Below, piece after piece: positions 15,282 through 23,171 of a stretch of DNA of 64,000 bases; position 1 is the stretch's first letter, and each line of letters opens with the position of its first letter. Below the pieces are notes generated by a model, which worked only from the letters and a program-made list of their open reading frames with translations, did no database searches and was not told the DNA's origin. The translations under genes and the position numbers were made by a program. Source of the stretch: Kiritimatiellota bacterium B12222 (GTDB taxonomy: Bacteria > Verrucomicrobiota > Kiritimatiellia > SS1-B-03-39 > UBA6053); assembly GCA_029719485.1 (NCBI GenBank), contig CP120722.1, positions 3,162,001 to 3,226,000 on the forward strand. Direction: 5' to 3'.

Positions 15282-15698
15282 TACGGGAAAGCAACCATAA
15301 ACTAAGACTCTCATCGTGTTTAGAATTTCCCCAGAAATTGCATCAAACTCTACAAGTACATGATGTTCTAGTTGATCTGGATTTTTCGGCGAAAGAATGA
15401 ATATCGTCAAGAAAATCCTAGGTTGTTTTCCCGGAACGAAAGTATAGCCAACATCGCGGGCTAAGTTTATTTTTTCTTTAAGTACCGAGTGATAACTACC
15501 GTCAGGATTTTCAATCATCCCCCCCTCGGTCAGCAACGTGAGAGCGCGTGACTTATATTCATCCAGATTGCTTTCAGATACGTACAAAACCTTTTTGTTA
15601 TTGTTTCCATATCGAGTTCCTGAAATGGATTCAGTTGACGTGCATCCTGTTACAAGAATAACCCCGACAAGAACTGTGATATAGATTTTTAGTTTCAT
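15270..15698 (-). CDS. Hypothetical lipoprotein (cassette)
   Basis: 142 residues with lipobox VTGC (MKLKIYITVLVGVILVTGC). The C-terminal half (HHVLVEFDAISGEILNTMRVLVYG) looks like a strand-rich PepSY-like end, but the match is weak. The start ATG follows the attC R' box by only a few bases, with no ribosome binding site visible. Stop within attC site 13. Confidence 0.6.
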   Translation of the reverse strand: MKLKIYITVLVGVILVTGCTSTESISGTRYGNNNKKVLYVSESNLDEYKSRALTLLTEGGMIENPDGSYHSVLKEKINLARDVGYTFVPGKQPRIFLTIFILSPKNPDQLEHHVLVEFDAISGEILNTMRVLVYGCFPVGEQ

Positions 15699-15756
15699 GG
15701 AGAACGTTTAGATGAGCGGATCGAGGTACGAGATTCGCTCAATATTTTTGTTCTGT
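15699..15756 (-). other. attC site 14 (family B)
   Basis: AAC 15703-15705, GTT 15750-15752; arms GATGAGCGGATCG / GATTCGCTC, slightly diverged. Confidence 0.82.
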
Positions 15757-15757
15757 T

Positions 15758-16120
15758 TCACTCTATTGAGACTCCAAGGTCAATATATTGCATACAGTCT
15801 TCACAGACAAGAACCATGCACTCTTCTGATGGAGGTGAAGGGTTTTTCGGTTCAAGGTATTTCTTTTTCATCCTCTTCTTGCAGGATGGGCATTGTCGGG
15901 AAATAAAAAAATCAAATCGAAAGAGCGCAAAGATCCCTAGCGCCATTATGAACCCCATGAAATATGTTCCGGGTGCACCAACTAAATTTCGAGACTGTAA
16001 CTCTGATAAAATCAAAAAAATTGCAATTATGCCAATGAACATTGATAACTTCCCGAAAATCAAACGTAAGAAGTAGTATTTGATGCTTCCGGCGAGTTTG
16101 TATGATTCAATTTCTTTCAT
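15758..16120 (-). CDS. Membrane protein with C-terminal zinc ribbon (cassette)
   Basis: 120 residues. Two membrane helices (MFIGIIAIFLILSEL; TYFMGFIMALGIFALFRF) are followed by a cytoplasmic zinc ribbon made of QCPSCKKRMKKKY and CEDCMQY. The order (helices then ribbon) is the reverse of the interrupted cassette at 9708-10160. No family recognised. Confidence 0.6.
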   Translation of the reverse strand: MKEIESYKLAGSIKYYFLRLIFGKLSMFIGIIAIFLILSELQSRNLVGAPGTYFMGFIMALGIFALFRFDFFISRQCPSCKKRMKKKYLEPKNPSPPSEECMVLVCEDCMQYIDLGVSIE

Positions 16121-16127
16121 TTCCTAT

Positions 16128-16188
16128 ACAGAACGTTTAAACGCTGCGGACCCGAAGTATGAGGGTTCGCTGGCGTTTTTGGTTATCT
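16128..16188 (-). other. attC site 15 (family D)
   Basis: AAC 16132-16134, GTT 16182-16184; arms CGCTGCGGACCC / GGGTTCGCTGGCG. Confidence 0.87.
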
Positions 16189-16419
16189 TTCAGTGTCTTT
16201 TTTAACAACTTTTTTTCGTAAATCATGAAGTTCAAACAATATCCAGACAGTTACCAAAGTGAATGCTCCTATGGTCAGGCAATAAGCATTGAAGAGGTGA
16301 GTTTTGTCGTATCCCGTCCAAGCATATTGGTTGTCAGATATAATATGCCAGATGCTTCCCAATCCGTTAATGATTAGCAGGAAGGCAGTTATTAATACAA
16401 ATATACGTACGACTTTCAT
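16183..16419 (-). CDS. Small membrane protein (cassette)
   Basis: 78 residues, two helices (VVRIFVLITAFLLIINGLG; YCLTIGAFTLVTVWILFEL), basic C-terminus. A ribosome binding site (AAAGGA) precedes ATG 16419 by about 6 nt. Unrecognised. Confidence 0.55.
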   Translation of the reverse strand: MKVVRIFVLITAFLLIINGLGSIWHIISDNQYAWTGYDKTHLFNAYCLTIGAFTLVTVWILFELHDLRKKVVKKDTER

Positions 16420-16439
16420 TCATTTCCTTTCATTTGCAG

Positions 16440-16499
16440 AGATAACGTCATACCTGACCGGACTGAGCTTGCGAAGTTCGGTCGAGGAAATGGTTATGT
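16440..16499 (-). other. attC site 16
   Basis: AAC 16444-16446, GTT 16493-16495; arms ACCTGACCGGACT / AGTTCGGTCGAGG. Its own sequence family. Confidence 0.8.
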
Positions 16500-16518
16500 T
16501 TTCGGTAGAATATCTTCA

Positions 16519-17055
16519 TCAATTTGGTTTGACTGCAAATGGGTCTCCTTCAACGGAAGGGTTCGCATCGCCATCAAATTCATTACCCAGAAAGTTCCAC
16601 AGAGCCTTCCAGTATACAGGATCAATAGAGTATTTGGATTCTGATAGTATTACCACATTTTTCGTAACCACAACATGGTAGAACATTTTAGAATTAGGTT
16701 CATAGATGTTGTATTTGCTTTCCTTTGGTAATCCCCCGCTGCTAGTGAATATTTCCTGATAACTTTCCGATAAAAGAGAAAGAGCTTCCTCTTGATACTG
16801 CTTCACACCTACAGACATCAACTCCCCTGGGATTGCTGATTTGATACATAATATTGGGCCTTCAATTGATGAAGCCAAATACATACCCGGAAAAATATAG
16901 TACAATACTTTTTCATCATCACTACTGGGGGGACCTCCATCAAATGCATAGCGATTCAATACAAAACTACTCCACTGATCATTTGTAGCACATGAAGACA
17001 GTGCCAAAATTATTAAAGTCTTGAATACCATTCGGCAATAATTACTCATTTTCAT
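16519..17055 (-). CDS. Hypothetical lipoprotein (cassette)
   Basis: 178 residues with lipobox LSSC (MVFKTLIILALSSC). The mature part contains VLYYIFPGMYLASSIEGPILC and a C-terminal YWKALWNFLGNEFDGDANPS. No recognised fold. It may start at ATG 17055, which is inside the attC R' box (GTTATG), or at the ATG two codons later. Confidence 0.6.
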   Translation of the reverse strand: MKMSNYCRMVFKTLIILALSSCATNDQWSSFVLNRYAFDGGPPSSDDEKVLYYIFPGMYLASSIEGPILCIKSAIPGELMSVGVKQYQEEALSLLSESYQEIFTSSGGLPKESKYNIYEPNSKMFYHVVVTKNVVILSESKYSIDPVYWKALWNFLGNEFDGDANPSVEGDPFAVKPN

Positions 17056-17112
17056 AACGTCTAGGCGCTGCGGACCCGAAGTATGAGGGTTCGCAGGCGT
17101 TTTTGGTTGGGA
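17052..17112 (-). other. attC site 17 (family D)
   Basis: AAC 17056-17058, GTT 17106-17108; nearly identical to site 15. Confidence 0.88.
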
Positions 17113-17122
17113 TTATATCTTT

Positions 17123-17350
17123 TCATCGTTTTACCCATTGTTTTACCCAAGATTGCGCCTCACTTTTTGCTGAATTAAGTGAGTCAGTTTCTCCGCCAAA
17201 TATTGCACAGCCGATATCTTCATGGAACATGGCCCAGGAGTACATGCCTTGATTCGTAGATCGCCCGATTTGGGATGAAACTTTCGAGCCTTCTATATCT
17301 CCATAATAGTATTCTGATTTCCCGTCTGTCATTCGCCAGGCGATATTCAT
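17123..17350 (-). CDS. Small soluble hypothetical protein (cassette)
   Basis: 75 residues beginning MNIAWRMTDGKSEYYYGDIEGS, ending with an amphipathic helix (SAKSEAQSWVKQWVKR). No signal or membrane segment. The ribosome binding site GGGAG is supplied by the 3' edge of the attC R' box (GTTGGGAG), 9 nt before the ATG. Unrecognised. Confidence 0.5.
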   Translation of the reverse strand: MNIAWRMTDGKSEYYYGDIEGSKVSSQIGRSTNQGMYSWAMFHEDIGCAIFGGETDSLNSAKSEAQSWVKQWVKR

Positions 17351-17359
17351 TCTTCACTC

Positions 17360-17418
17360 TCCCAACGTTTAAGGCAACTGGACCGACGAAGGAGGTTCAT
17401 TTAGCCTCTTGGTTCTCC
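17360..17418 (-). other. attC site 18 (family C)
   Basis: AAC 17364-17366, GTT 17412-17414; arms GGCAACTGGACC / GGTTCATTTAGCC. Contains the stop codon of the kinase gene. Confidence 0.86.
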
Positions 17419-17984
17419 TTTACATTTTGAGCGATCAAATCACTTATCTCATCAAGAGACAAACATCCATCAACCACAATATCACTTTTGGGTTTCACTT
17501 TCCTATACATTTCAAGATATGGCAATCGGCCTTCCTTCAAATACCCCGATAGCTCATTCTTTAAATTATGTAATACGCATTCAGAATCATGGCTTGGGTC
17601 ACTGAGATTGTCGCGTAAAAACCTTCGTGCCATCGCAACATCCAACGGAGTGTCTATAAACACCATGAAATCAATGTATCGCCCCGATTCATCATGAGCC
17701 CGTCCAAGTGGCGCATCATACAGGATAAACTTACTTTCATTCTTTGCGATGATTGATTCCAAAGCAGAAACGATACCTGGAGTCCTCCATTCATTGTAAT
17801 CTCCCCCTCTAGACACCCACGCAATTAAGTCCTCAGGGTGGGTCGTCGTATCGTCAAATTCGTCAAAATAGATAGCAGTGCTACCGACCAGCTTTTCATT
17901 CAGTGCTTTGGTTACCGCAGTCTTACCGCCACCTGAAGGTGAGCTGATCCCAATTACGTAGGGCTTATCCTTTTTCATTTTCAT
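17397..17984 (-). CDS. Uridine-kinase-like P-loop kinase (cassette)
   Basis: 195 residues, the most recognisable cassette product. The N-terminus has a Walker A loop (GISSPSGGGKTAV, residues 12-24), followed by a strand ending in IYFDEFDDTT, an acidic substrate/metal site as in uridine kinase and phosphoribulokinase relatives. Further on come FILYDAPLGRAH and DFMVFIDTPLDVAMARRFLRD, the LID-like region of P-loop nucleoside kinases. The C-terminus (DIVVDGCLSLDEISDLI) completes the fold. The likely substrate is a nucleoside or small alcohol; it cannot be fixed. The stop lies in attC site 18, and the start (17984 or 17978) follows site 19 closely. Confidence 0.7.
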   Translation of the reverse strand: MKMKKDKPYVIGISSPSGGGKTAVTKALNEKLVGSTAIYFDEFDDTTTHPEDLIAWVSRGGDYNEWRTPGIVSALESIIAKNESKFILYDAPLGRAHDESGRYIDFMVFIDTPLDVAMARRFLRDNLSDPSHDSECVLHNLKNELSGYLKEGRLPYLEMYRKVKPKSDIVVDGCLSLDEISDLIAQNVKENQEAK

Positions 17985-17985
17985 T

Positions 17986-18044
17986 GGAGAACGTCAAGTC
18001 AAGCGGACCGTGTACTCGCGGTTCGCTTGGACGTATTGTTGTAA
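17986..18044 (-). other. attC site 19 (family A)
   Basis: AAC 17990-17992, GTT 18038-18040; near-identical to sites 3, 11, 12. Confidence 0.9.
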
Positions 18045-18124
18045 GCTTTTTTACGTATCTGGTCATCATTTAAAATTGAGATTTTGATCAATCCTATGGT
18101 ACGCTAATGATTTAAATTGTTGAA

Positions 18125-19156
18125 TTATTTTCGATACATACCCTGTAGGTCAGCATCAGGAATTAAACTTTCACCATTGAATTCTAAGGAATTTAGTTGA
18201 TCAGGAGAGAAGTAATACATGAATCCTATTTTTGTATTTACTTCCTCACTTCTGGCACTGAAATTTATTTCAGTGTAAATTTTCCCATACCTTGCTTCCA
18301 AAATTTCACCCGTTTCAGGGTTTATTTTCGTTCGGACTCTAAACCAATACCCTTCAATATTATTTAATTCACTAGCTTTGGGGTCGTCTCTGTAAATATA
18401 ACGGTCATTTTCTTTATATAATCCTTTAACTAATGAATATTCTTTTATGTAACCCGTAATAGGAGCATTACGACCTAATAACAATTCACTCGTAAATATT
18501 TCATTATCAGATTTCATTACGGGAATTAAACCGTCTTCCGGATTAGTAAATGTTAATGTTAATTTTGCTTCATAAGCTCTATCGTCAAATTTATGTTTTG
18601 TAAAATTAAATATTACATCAGGCACTTTACCTTTACCATATGGACTCACCCAATCACACTCCTCCAGATCGTAAGCAATAGGCGAAAGGGATTTAGGCAT
18701 AGGGATTAGGTTTGAACCATTAACATATAAAGGTCTGGGATTTTTTTTGTTTTTTAGTTTTATAATAAATTCTTTATGAATGTGACTTGAATCAAGACCT
18801 ACAACTTCCGCATCTTTATTCACTTCCCAGTAATCATATTTCCCGAAAGAATCCCAATAATTTTCACGTTCAACATGTATATATATTCTATTGTTACCCT
18901 TAGAACTAATACTCGCCACTCCATCAGTATCACTAAGTTCTGATACTCTATGGAAATTCTTATCGGTTATTGATTGTTGAATATATGTGTGATCAAATCT
19001 AATCCTTACCACAGCATTCTCAACAGGATCACTGTTTTCATCTTCAACCTTGACTGAAATATCAAACTTGTACGCTTCAGGGTCTACAGCACTACACCCT
19101 GCAGACAAATAGATAAAAATCATTAACAATAAAGTATACATCTTTAGTTGTTTCAT
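18125..19156 (-). CDS. Large lipoprotein with Ig-like regulatory domain (cassette)
   Basis: 343 residues, the longest cassette gene. Signal MKQLKMYTLLLMIFIYLSAGC with lipobox SAGC. The first 120 mature residues (FDISVKVEDENSDPVENAVVRIRF ... DTDGVASISSKGNNRIYIHVERENYW) fit a carboxypeptidase-regulatory or Big-like beta-sandwich. The rest is strand-rich and unrecognised, including a region around EGYWFRVRTKINPETGEILEARYGK. AGGAAG sits 5 nt before ATG 19156; an earlier frame start only adds sequence close to the attC. It is clearly AT-richer than the flanking chromosomal genes. Confidence 0.65.
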   Translation of the reverse strand: MKQLKMYTLLLMIFIYLSAGCSAVDPEAYKFDISVKVEDENSDPVENAVVRIRFDHTYIQQSITDKNFHRVSELSDTDGVASISSKGNNRIYIHVERENYWDSFGKYDYWEVNKDAEVVGLDSSHIHKEFIIKLKNKKNPRPLYVNGSNLIPMPKSLSPIAYDLEECDWVSPYGKGKVPDVIFNFTKHKFDDRAYEAKLTLTFTNPEDGLIPVMKSDNEIFTSELLLGRNAPITGYIKEYSLVKGLYKENDRYIYRDDPKASELNNIEGYWFRVRTKINPETGEILEARYGKIYTEINFSARSEEVNTKIGFMYYFSPDQLNSLEFNGESLIPDADLQGMYRK

Positions 19157-19189
19157 AATTCTTCCTGTCCTAGCTGAGGAAATTTTCAT

Positions 19190-19248
19190 ATACAACGTTA
19201 ACCTGTCCGGATCGACGAAGGAGATTCGGACGAGGGTTGTTGTTGTAT
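19190..19248 (-). other. attC site 20 (family E)
   Basis: AAC 19194-19196, GTT 19242-19244; arms CCTGTCCGGATCG / GATTCGGACGAGGG. Confidence 0.85.
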
Positions 19249-19527
19249 GTTGCTTCGTTCCTCAGCTGTTACTTCTTTCATCCATGCTAAAAATCCTTTC
19301 AGTTCCTTTTCTGCTAATCGATCATCATCAAAAAAGCTTCCACCTGGGTTCTCTTGTATCCAGCAGTGTTTAAATTCATCACTACTAAAATATTCTGTCC
19401 AGGTTATAATTGAACCGTTAGTTTTTTTGATAAGGTAGGCAACGTGGAGACGTTCAGGATGTAGCCATCGGCGAAAAGCTACAGAACCATCGCTTAGGTC
19501 TCTCCAACCTGGATCTGGAATAGGCAT
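19198..19527 (-). CDS. Hypothetical soluble protein with attC-encoded tail (cassette)
   Basis: 109 residues from MPIPDPGWRDLSDGSVAFRR, with a DUF-like body containing AYLIKKTNGSIITWTEYFSS. The frame has no stop before attC site 20, so the last residues (SSESPSSIRTG) are recombination-site sequence. A TTG at 19557 inside attC 21 would lengthen it by 10 residues. The neighbouring cassette at 19560 has a similar attC-encoded tail (SSEPRSSVRTG). Function unknown. Confidence 0.5.
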   Translation of the reverse strand: MPIPDPGWRDLSDGSVAFRRWLHPERLHVAYLIKKTNGSIITWTEYFSSDEFKHCWIQENPGGSFFDDDRLAEKELKGFLAWMKEVTAEERSNIQQQPSSESPSSIRTG

Positions 19528-19551
19528 TCGTCTTTTCAGTTTTCTTTCCTC

Positions 19552-19610
19552 ATACAACGTTACCCTGTCCGGACCGAGGAACGAGGTTCGGACGAGGGCT
19601 TTTGTTGAAA
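19552..19610 (-). other. attC site 21 (family E), most proximal
   Basis: AAC 19556-19558, GTT 19604-19606; arms CCTGTCCGGACCG / GGTTCGGACGAGGG. First attC of the array counted from its upstream end. Confidence 0.86.
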
Positions 19611-19889
19611 TTTTTCCTCCTCTACTCTCAACTGTATCAACCGTTGGGTTTTCGTCGCAAAAATTGAACAGTTCAAGGCCATGATACCTATCAACAACGC
19701 AACACTTTCAAAGCCGTCTCCACTAAGAAGCGATCCCAATCCTACAAAGACAAACATAACGCAAAGTCCTATGGTTGAGATCCTCAACAAAGGAAGGTTT
19801 TTCTCTAAGCGTACAATCAACTTCCGCCGCTCTAGCGGATCGAGCGTAATTGCAACCGCTTCGTCAATAGTTTCTTTTGTGCTTTTCAA
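19560..19889 (-). CDS. Small membrane protein, first cassette of the array
   Basis: 109 residues. It starts with a charged helix (STKETIDEAVAITLDPLERRKLIVRLEKNLP), then two membrane helices (LRISTIGLCVMFVFVGLGSLL; FESVALLIGIMALNCSIF), and ends in attC-encoded sequence (SSEPRSSVRTG). No ATG is available after the upstream in-frame stop, so TTG 19889 is the likely start, with GAG 8 nt before it. Being nearest the upstream edge, it would be the last cassette inserted in a functional integron. Confidence 0.5.
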   Translation of the reverse strand: MKSTKETIDEAVAITLDPLERRKLIVRLEKNLPLLRISTIGLCVMFVFVGLGSLLSGDGFESVALLIGIMALNCSIFATKTQRLIQLRVEEEKFQQKPSSEPRSSVRTG

Positions 19890-20104
19890 AATTTCATCTC
19901 GATACTTTCAACATAGTATTAAACAGCCGTAAATTTACTGGTAAATTTAGCCGTTCGTATATGATTTTTTAAATGATTGCGATTCAAGCATTTGGAATTC
20001 ATAGGGGGACTCAATACCCCCTCGCGTAAATTTACCAGTAAATTTAGGGGTAAATTCACGCGTAAATTTATGGGGTAATTTTCCTTTAGCTTTCACACAT
20101 CCAT
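19890..20104. promoter_or_regulatory. AT-rich palindrome cluster at the array head
   Basis: Holds three 20-bp palindromes: TAAATTTACTGGTAAATTTA (19930-19949), its exact reverse complement TAAATTTACCAGTAAATTTA (20027-20046), and a diverged copy TAAATTCACGCGTAAATTTA (20051-20070). Arms are TAAATTTAC/GTAAATTTA. The last two are 24 bp apart. It lies where an attI site and cassette promoter would be expected, and just upstream of the small plus-strand gene at 20120. It could be an operator cluster, a binding site set, or the scar of a lost element. Confidence 0.6.
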
Positions 20105-20119
20105 GTGTATAGTTTTAAT

Positions 20120-20320
20120 ATGAAAAATTCACCCCATTACACGATTACCATCCAGGACCATTTTCGTGAGGAACGCTTTGAAGTCGTTTTGTCCGACCTG
20201 CCTTTCAGCAACCGGAAATACGAAATCAGGGTCAACGGACACATTTCTCCCCGATTGCGTTTTGCCACTAAAACTGAAATTTGGGACCGACTGCGCAAGT
20301 GGATGGTCAGACGGGGATAA
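20120..20320 (+). CDS. Small hypothetical protein
   Basis: 66 residues from MKNSPHYTITIQDHFREERF. The pattern of alternating strands and a final basic helix (KTEIWDRLRKWMVRRG) is that of a small alpha/beta protein rather than noise. No ribosome binding site is obvious. The palindrome cluster lies 50-190 bp upstream. An ATG or GTG five codons earlier is possible. Not recognised. Confidence 0.4.
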   Translation: MKNSPHYTITIQDHFREERFEVVLSDLPFSNRKYEIRVNGHISPRLRFATKTEIWDRLRKWMVRRG

Positions 20321-20373
20321 TTCCTCCGTACGAATCGTCCTTTCCTACAGCTCTGCCTCTTCACTCTCCCAAC

Positions 20374-21765
<1,392 letters not shown>

Positions 21766-21845
21766 AAGCATGTTTTCCGATTAGATTAAGTTAACAAACT
21801 CTTTCCACACCATCATTGTCGGTTCCTCATATAAGGAACAAACAA

Positions 21846-22664
21846 TTGAAAAGGAAAGGATTAATATTCTGGCTGGTTCTGGGCGTGATGATTATCATCA
21901 CGTTCAATTTTCCGTCGCCAGTAAGCCGAACGCTGAAAAACGCAACCCGGGATTTGCTGGCTCCTCTTCAGGAGCTCGCGAGTTCCTTTTCCACGCGTAT
22001 GCGCGGCGCGGGAGATGCCATTCGGGGTTGGGGTGGCCTGCCCGAAAAAAATCAAGTCCTCCAAGAGGAGGTCATGTTGCTGCGCCAGCAACTCATGGAG
22101 CTCGACGAACTCCGTGAACAAAACTACCTTCTCCGTCAAAAGTTGGGTTTCCAACAACGTCAAGACCGACACCTCATTGCCAGTACCGTTCTCGCCCGTG
22201 ACATTAGCGGATGGTGGCAAACCATCCGCATCCAACATCACGGATCCCCTTTGATCCAACCCGATCTGGCTGTGATCAATGAACAAGGTCTGGTCGGCCG
22301 CGTCATCGAAATTTCTTCTCGTACCGCAGACGTTTTATTGATTTCAGACCCCGCCTGCCGCGTTGCCGTCCAAATTGGGGACAAAGGCGCTTTCGCCATC
22401 CTCCAAGGCCAAGGCATGTCCTGGCGCGGCCGGGTCTTGTGCAAACTCACCTTCATCAATAAAAACATTAAAATTCAGCGGGGTGATGAAGTATTTACTT
22501 CTGGCCTCGGAGGCGTGTTCCCCAAAGGGATCAAAGTGGGCTCCATCGAAACCGTGGAAATGGACCAAAATGGTCTCTACCAAAGCGCCGAAGTTCAACC
22601 CGCTGTCGATTTGAGTCAACTCGAGGTGATTTTTATCGTCGCCAAAGAACCGGAGGCCCGATGA
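21846..22664 (+). CDS. mreC: Rod shape-determining protein MreC
   Basis: Inner-membrane protein that links the MreB filament to PBP2 and RodA. 272 residues: short cytoplasmic basic start, one membrane helix (GLIFWLVLGVMIIITFNF), a coiled coil (NQVLQEEVMLLRQQLMELDELREQNYLLRQKL region) and two beta domains (LVGRVIEISSRTADVLLISDP; EVFTSGLGGVFPKGIKVG). There is no ATG. TTG 21846 is chosen because AAGGA sits 8 nt upstream; a TTG ten codons earlier lacks such a site. The stop overlaps mreD (ATGA). Confidence 0.93.
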   Translation: MKRKGLIFWLVLGVMIIITFNFPSPVSRTLKNATRDLLAPLQELASSFSTRMRGAGDAIRGWGGLPEKNQVLQEEVMLLRQQLMELDELREQNYLLRQKLGFQQRQDRHLIASTVLARDISGWWQTIRIQHHGSPLIQPDLAVINEQGLVGRVIEISSRTADVLLISDPACRVAVQIGDKGAFAILQGQGMSWRGRVLCKLTFINKNIKIQRGDEVFTSGLGGVFPKGIKVGSIETVEMDQNGLYQSAEVQPAVDLSQLEVIFIVAKEPEAR

Positions 22665-23170
22665 TGAACCGTCTGGTGATGTGGGTCTCCCTCCTCGCTT
22701 GCGCGATGATTCAAGGCATGCTGCCCTCTTGGCAAAGTATGGGCCAAGCCAAACCTCCTCTCTTGCTGGGAGCCGTCATCTATTACGCCCTGAGTCGTGA
22801 AAATACCCTCTACCTTGAAGCCGCCATTCTGGCCGGGTTACTTCAAGACAGCCTCGACCTGACCCCTCATGGATTTTCCGTGCTCGCATTCGTCACCGTC
22901 GGTCTTTTGGTCCACCAATATCGAGACCGCGTCTTTGGTGAACATTGGTTCACCCATATCATGCTGGGCGTTGCCTGTTCGGTACTGGTTACTTTTATTT
23001 TATACATTTTGTTGGTAGGTGGAAGCTTACGCAAAGACATCCCCTTTTCTTTTGTGTTAACCAAAGCCTTAGGCATGTCTCTTCTTGGCATTGTCATTAT
23101 CCCCCTGGTGTACAAAAGCGTTGAAACCCTCGACCATGCCATGGGCAATGTACGACGGGGGGAAATCTGA
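22661..23170 (+). CDS. mreD: Rod shape-determining protein MreD
   Basis: Integral membrane partner of MreC in the elongasome. 169 residues with about five hydrophobic segments (MWVSLLACAMIQGMLPSW; LLLGAVIYYALS; AAILAGLLQDSLDLTPHGFSVLA; IMLGVACSVLVTFILYILLVGG; GMSLLGIVIIPLVYKSV). The GLLQDSLDLTPHG stretch is typical of MreD. The start overlaps the mreC stop, and the next gene starts one base after its stop, so the operon is tightly coupled. Identification rests mainly on position plus hydropathy. Confidence 0.88.
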   Translation: MMNRLVMWVSLLACAMIQGMLPSWQSMGQAKPPLLLGAVIYYALSRENTLYLEAAILAGLLQDSLDLTPHGFSVLAFVTVGLLVHQYRDRVFGEHWFTHIMLGVACSVLVTFILYILLVGGSLRKDIPFSFVLTKALGMSLLGIVIIPLVYKSVETLDHAMGNVRRGEI

Positions 23171-23171
23171 C

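Larger units (their letters stand above)
9206..19889 (-). mobile_element. CALIN: integron-type gene-cassette array without an integrase
   Basis: About 21 cassettes, nearly all a single small minus-strand gene, are separated by 21 sites of about 59-61 bp. Read on the minus strand, each begins with an R''-like AAC box (usually AACAA or AACCA), has two pairs of imperfect inverted arms around a short variable centre, and ends with an R' box G-T-T. These are the features of attC sites. R' is exactly GTTRRRY at sites 10 (GTTAGGC) and 11 (GTTAGAT). All cassettes share orientation. No tyrosine recombinase (IntI) or recognisable attI occurs at the upstream end near 19.9 kb or elsewhere in the window. 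The array is flanked by the DprE2 side and the mreB operon and reads away from mreB. Confidence 0.88.

Noticed and set aside
9206..19610. attC sites read as intrinsic terminators or as a CRISPR array
   Set aside because: The hairpins are not followed by T runs, the intervals contain whole genes of different size, and the conserved AAC/GTT boxes fit attC.
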